NCBI GenBank assembly: GCA_963667675.1
Contig: OY763929.1
Location: 186,001-250,000 of the forward strand
From: G963667675 sp963667675
Lineage (GTDB): Bacteria; Chloroflexota; Dehalococcoidia; Lucifugimonadales; UBA3495
Length of the DNA stretch: 64,000 nt
Reading direction: 5' to 3'
A model generated the notes under the pieces. That model did not search any database, had not been told where the DNA came from, and saw only the letters and a program-made list of their open reading frames with translations. Below, in pieces: positions 62,701 to 64,000 of the stretch. Both the position numbers and the translations under genes were made by a program. How positions within the stretch are numbered: position 1 is the stretch's first letter; every line of letters starts with the position of its first letter.

Positions 62701-64000
62701 GCGCGGTACCTGAACGAGACGCAGCAACTGAAGCCGGAAATCATGGCCAAGGCCGAGCACCTGATGACGGTGGGCTACCAGAGGGAGCTGATATACCGCC
62801 GGCAGGACGGAAGCTTCTCGGCCTTTGGCGACTCGGACCAGGAAGGCAGCCTGTGGCTGACGGCCTTCGTGGCCAAGACTTTTGCCGAAGCGAATGCGCT
62901 GATGTACGTGGACCCGGCGGTAATAGACTCGGCCACGGCTTGGATAGAGAGCCACCAGCGCAGCGACGGGTCGTTCGAAAACGTGGGATTCCTGCATCAC
63001 CAGGAACTGCTGGGAGGACTGCAGGGGCGGGAGGCCTTGACGGCCTACGTGGCCGCGGCGCTGCTGGAGAGCGGGAACGTCTCCTCGGGCACCAGGGCCA
63101 TCCGGTACCTGGAAGGCAAGCTGAGGGACATGGACGATCCGTACACGATGGCAATAACGTCGTACGCCCTGGGGCTGGCGGACAGCGAGTTCAGGGCCGC
63201 CGCCTACGACAAGTTGATGTCGATGGCGCAGGTGGACGACAACGGCGCTTTGTACTGGGGCGGGGCGGCCATCGAGCCCTATGCAGAGGAGACCCAGCCC
63301 CGGCATGGGAACGCCAGCGCGGCCATAGAGACGACGGGTTATGCCTTGCTGGCGCTGCTGGGCCACGAGGACCTGTTGAGCGCGTCGCGAGCCGCCAAGT
63401 GGCTGGCGGGGCAGAGGAACGCGCTGGGCGGGTACGGCTCGACCCAGGACACGATAGTCAGCCTGCAGGCCCTGACGGCGTTCTCGACCAAGGTGCGGAG
63501 CAATGTCGACATGACCGTAACACTGGAAGCCGGCGACTGGAGCAAAGAGGTGCGCATCACGCCGGAGAACTCGGACGTGATGCAGACGGTGGAACTGCCG
63601 ATGGGAGAGACGGTAACGGTGACGGCAGAGGGCAAGGGCGATGCAGTGGTGCAGTTGGTGCTGCGGTTCAACGTACCGGAGAGGCGGCTGGAAATCCAAG
63701 ACGTGTTCGACATCGAGGTGGACTACGGCACCGAGAACGTGGAGGTGGACGACCTAATCACGGTGTCGGCGTCGGTCACGTTCAATCCTCCCGTTTGGGC
63801 CAAGGCGGGCATGGTGGTGTTGGACGTAGCCGTGCCCACAGGCTTTGCGCCGGTGCGGGGAACGGTGGCGGAGTTGGTGGAGGCGAACGCCAACCTGAAG
63901 CGGTTCGAGGTTGCGGGCCGGAAGGTGATCCTTTACATCGAGGACATGACTCCGGGCCAAACGCTGTCGTTCGAGTTCAAGGCTAGGGCCAGCTTCCCGG
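59800..64000 (+). CDS. Alpha-2-macroglobulin-type thioester lipoprotein (3' partial)
   Basis: At least 1400 residues are encoded and no stop is reached. Residues 1-23 form a lipoprotein signal (LALAAC, Cys23), then a Pro/Thr-rich tether. Macroglobulin domains follow: FVETDKPIYKPGQTVHIRL near 182-200, VEEYVLPKYEVVV near 271-283. A Glu/Ala/Pro-rich bait-like segment spans about 690-730, followed by FFPETWIWQDV and VFQPFFLTLDLPFSAIRG. The thioester is MPFGCGEQNMILFAPN with Cys953 and Gln956, then YLNETQQLKPEI, GYQRELIY and the alpha-alpha barrel (GGYGSTQDTIVSLQAL). The end resembles the animal receptor-binding domain. I saw only Cys23 and Cys953. It probably traps attacking proteases at the outer face of the cell. 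Confidence 0.93.
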   Translation, partial: MTRLLTLAMMLAAAVALLALAACGGGPSTPGTTEHPTTGTAPPPTAGPTQPPTPGATPTSPSATVRPISPTPRPTPKVEVIPGLPADSFIAVVPKRLRAGYAERVSVSLFNGDSPVAGEVRLSLFDGEDLAASVEARVNGAANLELPVPHIEPGLYLIEVEVAGVPEIRSSSVQVEEGFLLFVETDKPIYKPGQTVHIRLMTLDALLKPWPSTATVEVQDAKGLKVFKREVATDDYGMTTLDLPLSTEPNLGVWKLTALAGEQKTQLDVRVEEYVLPKYEVVVDTDKDWVLTNEAIQGAVSGEYSFGKPVVGEYEIVAWRYVGQWEEYARASGSIDGDARFTIPQVRYVAGVPAAGGQGNVRLDVTIREKGTGYEEATSRLLTVAAAPVVLKVIPENSVFKPGLDMSYLVVAQEPDGTAVDTDVRLTIEYLDREFDLVHQRTIGLATSGGKALVETSPPSEAVRLALYADVGEAYTSLVLQSGHSPSGNFIHLEQVTEGGVQVGDTIRFRINSTREARNFYYEVLSRGTVLFTDVSSGPDIEFTATQLMAPSSRILVYQILPNNEIAADYLPFSVAGSYAHNVRVGFDSDEVRPGDPVDIGVQTQGEARVGLVAVDKSVFILAENRLNLQQVFNDLERLYLDPQVELHDVDFYSEITTRGAWETFEDAGAIVLTNKDVPTGENHEYPWEVMEAAAEEAMMDDGFDVAIAAAEPIAAPAPPADGAPGGLAEVQRVRQFFPETWIWQDVQTGSDGAAVVPVEAPDSITTWMLRAVGLSKEHGLGIGESQLRVFQPFFLTLDLPFSAIRGEELPVKVALFNYLNTPQEVFVEIEEADWFDLLDETSKSVKIRANDIGGVEFKIRPTGLGKGPVKITAQSTEAADAVIKELLVEPEGLAVETVDNQVVSDGHRQQFHSGLPFDAIAGSGRAYAAITGSLLTQSIEGLDQLLRMPFGCGEQNMILFAPNVYVARYLNETQQLKPEIMAKAEHLMTVGYQRELIYRRQDGSFSAFGDSDQEGSLWLTAFVAKTFAEANALMYVDPAVIDSATAWIESHQRSDGSFENVGFLHHQELLGGLQGREALTAYVAAALLESGNVSSGTRAIRYLEGKLRDMDDPYTMAITSYALGLADSEFRAAAYDKLMSMAQVDDNGALYWGGAAIEPYAEETQPRHGNASAAIETTGYALLALLGHEDLLSASRAAKWLAGQRNALGGYGSTQDTIVSLQALTAFSTKVRSNVDMTVTLEAGDWSKEVRITPENSDVMQTVELPMGETVTVTAEGKGDAVVQLVLRFNVPERRLEIQDVFDIEVDYGTENVEVDDLITVSASVTFNPPVWAKAGMVVLDVAVPTGFAPVRGTVAELVEANANLKRFEVAGRKVILYIEDMTPGQTLSFEFKARASFP

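Noticed and set aside
62191..63699. 502-codon open frame opposite the macroglobulin gene
   Set aside because: Low-complexity His/Arg/Gln-rich antisense shadow.
62022..63986. 654-codon open frame overlapping the macroglobulin gene on the same strand
   Set aside because: It is an out-of-frame shadow, Gly/Arg-rich, and the macroglobulin frame is certain from its thioester motif.

Overview
The window is high-GC bacterial chromosome. I think it comes from a Chloroflexota lineage of the Dehalococcoidia/SAR202 type. This is inferred from the mix of a B12-dependent methylmalonyl-CoA operon, a class-II old-yellow-enzyme reductase, a TreT-like glycosyltransferase, monoderm-style exported proteins and GC-rich palindromic intergenic repeats; no rRNA or marker phylogeny is available here. 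Housekeeping genes are intact and tightly packed. Recognisable promoters are sigma70-like (TTGACA/TATAAT with 17-19 bp spacers).

Layout. 1-7.7 kb: the end of an old-yellow-enzyme/dienoyl-CoA reductase-like flavoprotein faces a leftward group (unknown gene, valS, aroE, aroC). 7.7-27 kb is an accessory region soaked with at least nine families of short dispersed repeats. It holds an MBL-fold hydrolase, a cell-surface island (two PT-linker anchored proteins and a 787-residue S-layer-like protein with two strong promoters), a GIY-YIG endonuclease bounded by palindromes, a DUF4258/DUF2283 pair, an IS110-family element, a frameshifted NYN gene, a duplicated promoter-ncRNA-terminator cassette, a TPR protein, lysC and a PaREP1-like protein. 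27-58 kb is almost repeat-free core: thrB and a glycosyltransferase, glmS, holA, a helicase split by an in-frame amber codon, a Gfo/Idh dehydrogenase, a long leftward block (DUF177-rpmF-fabD-nusB-acpP-udg-rnj-ftsK-PHP-ABC ATPase), the methylmalonyl-CoA operon, DinB, tRNA-Gly, serA, PAC2, HNH, holB, lysA and a class-III aminotransferase. 58-64 kb: repeats return, with two small genes and then a very large alpha-2-macroglobulin lipoprotein that runs off the window.

Main discoveries. (1) The IS110-family element can be read completely. It sits in a dispersed repeat at a CT core. Its 5' non-coding end holds a candidate bridge RNA whose four guide segments match the left target, right target, right IS end and left IS end in the expected order. 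Joining the two IS ends would create a TTGCCA-17-TATATT promoter firing at the RNA start. (2) The alpha-2-macroglobulin resembles the animal type rather than the usual bacterial YfaS type, through the thioester, macroglobulin and receptor-domain-like regions. (3) Two copies of a ~145-nt RNA gene, each with promoter and terminator, carry the complement of a tRNA-Leu-like cloverleaf. (4) A GIY-YIG nuclease gene is bordered on both sides by the palindrome that forms the surrounding array.
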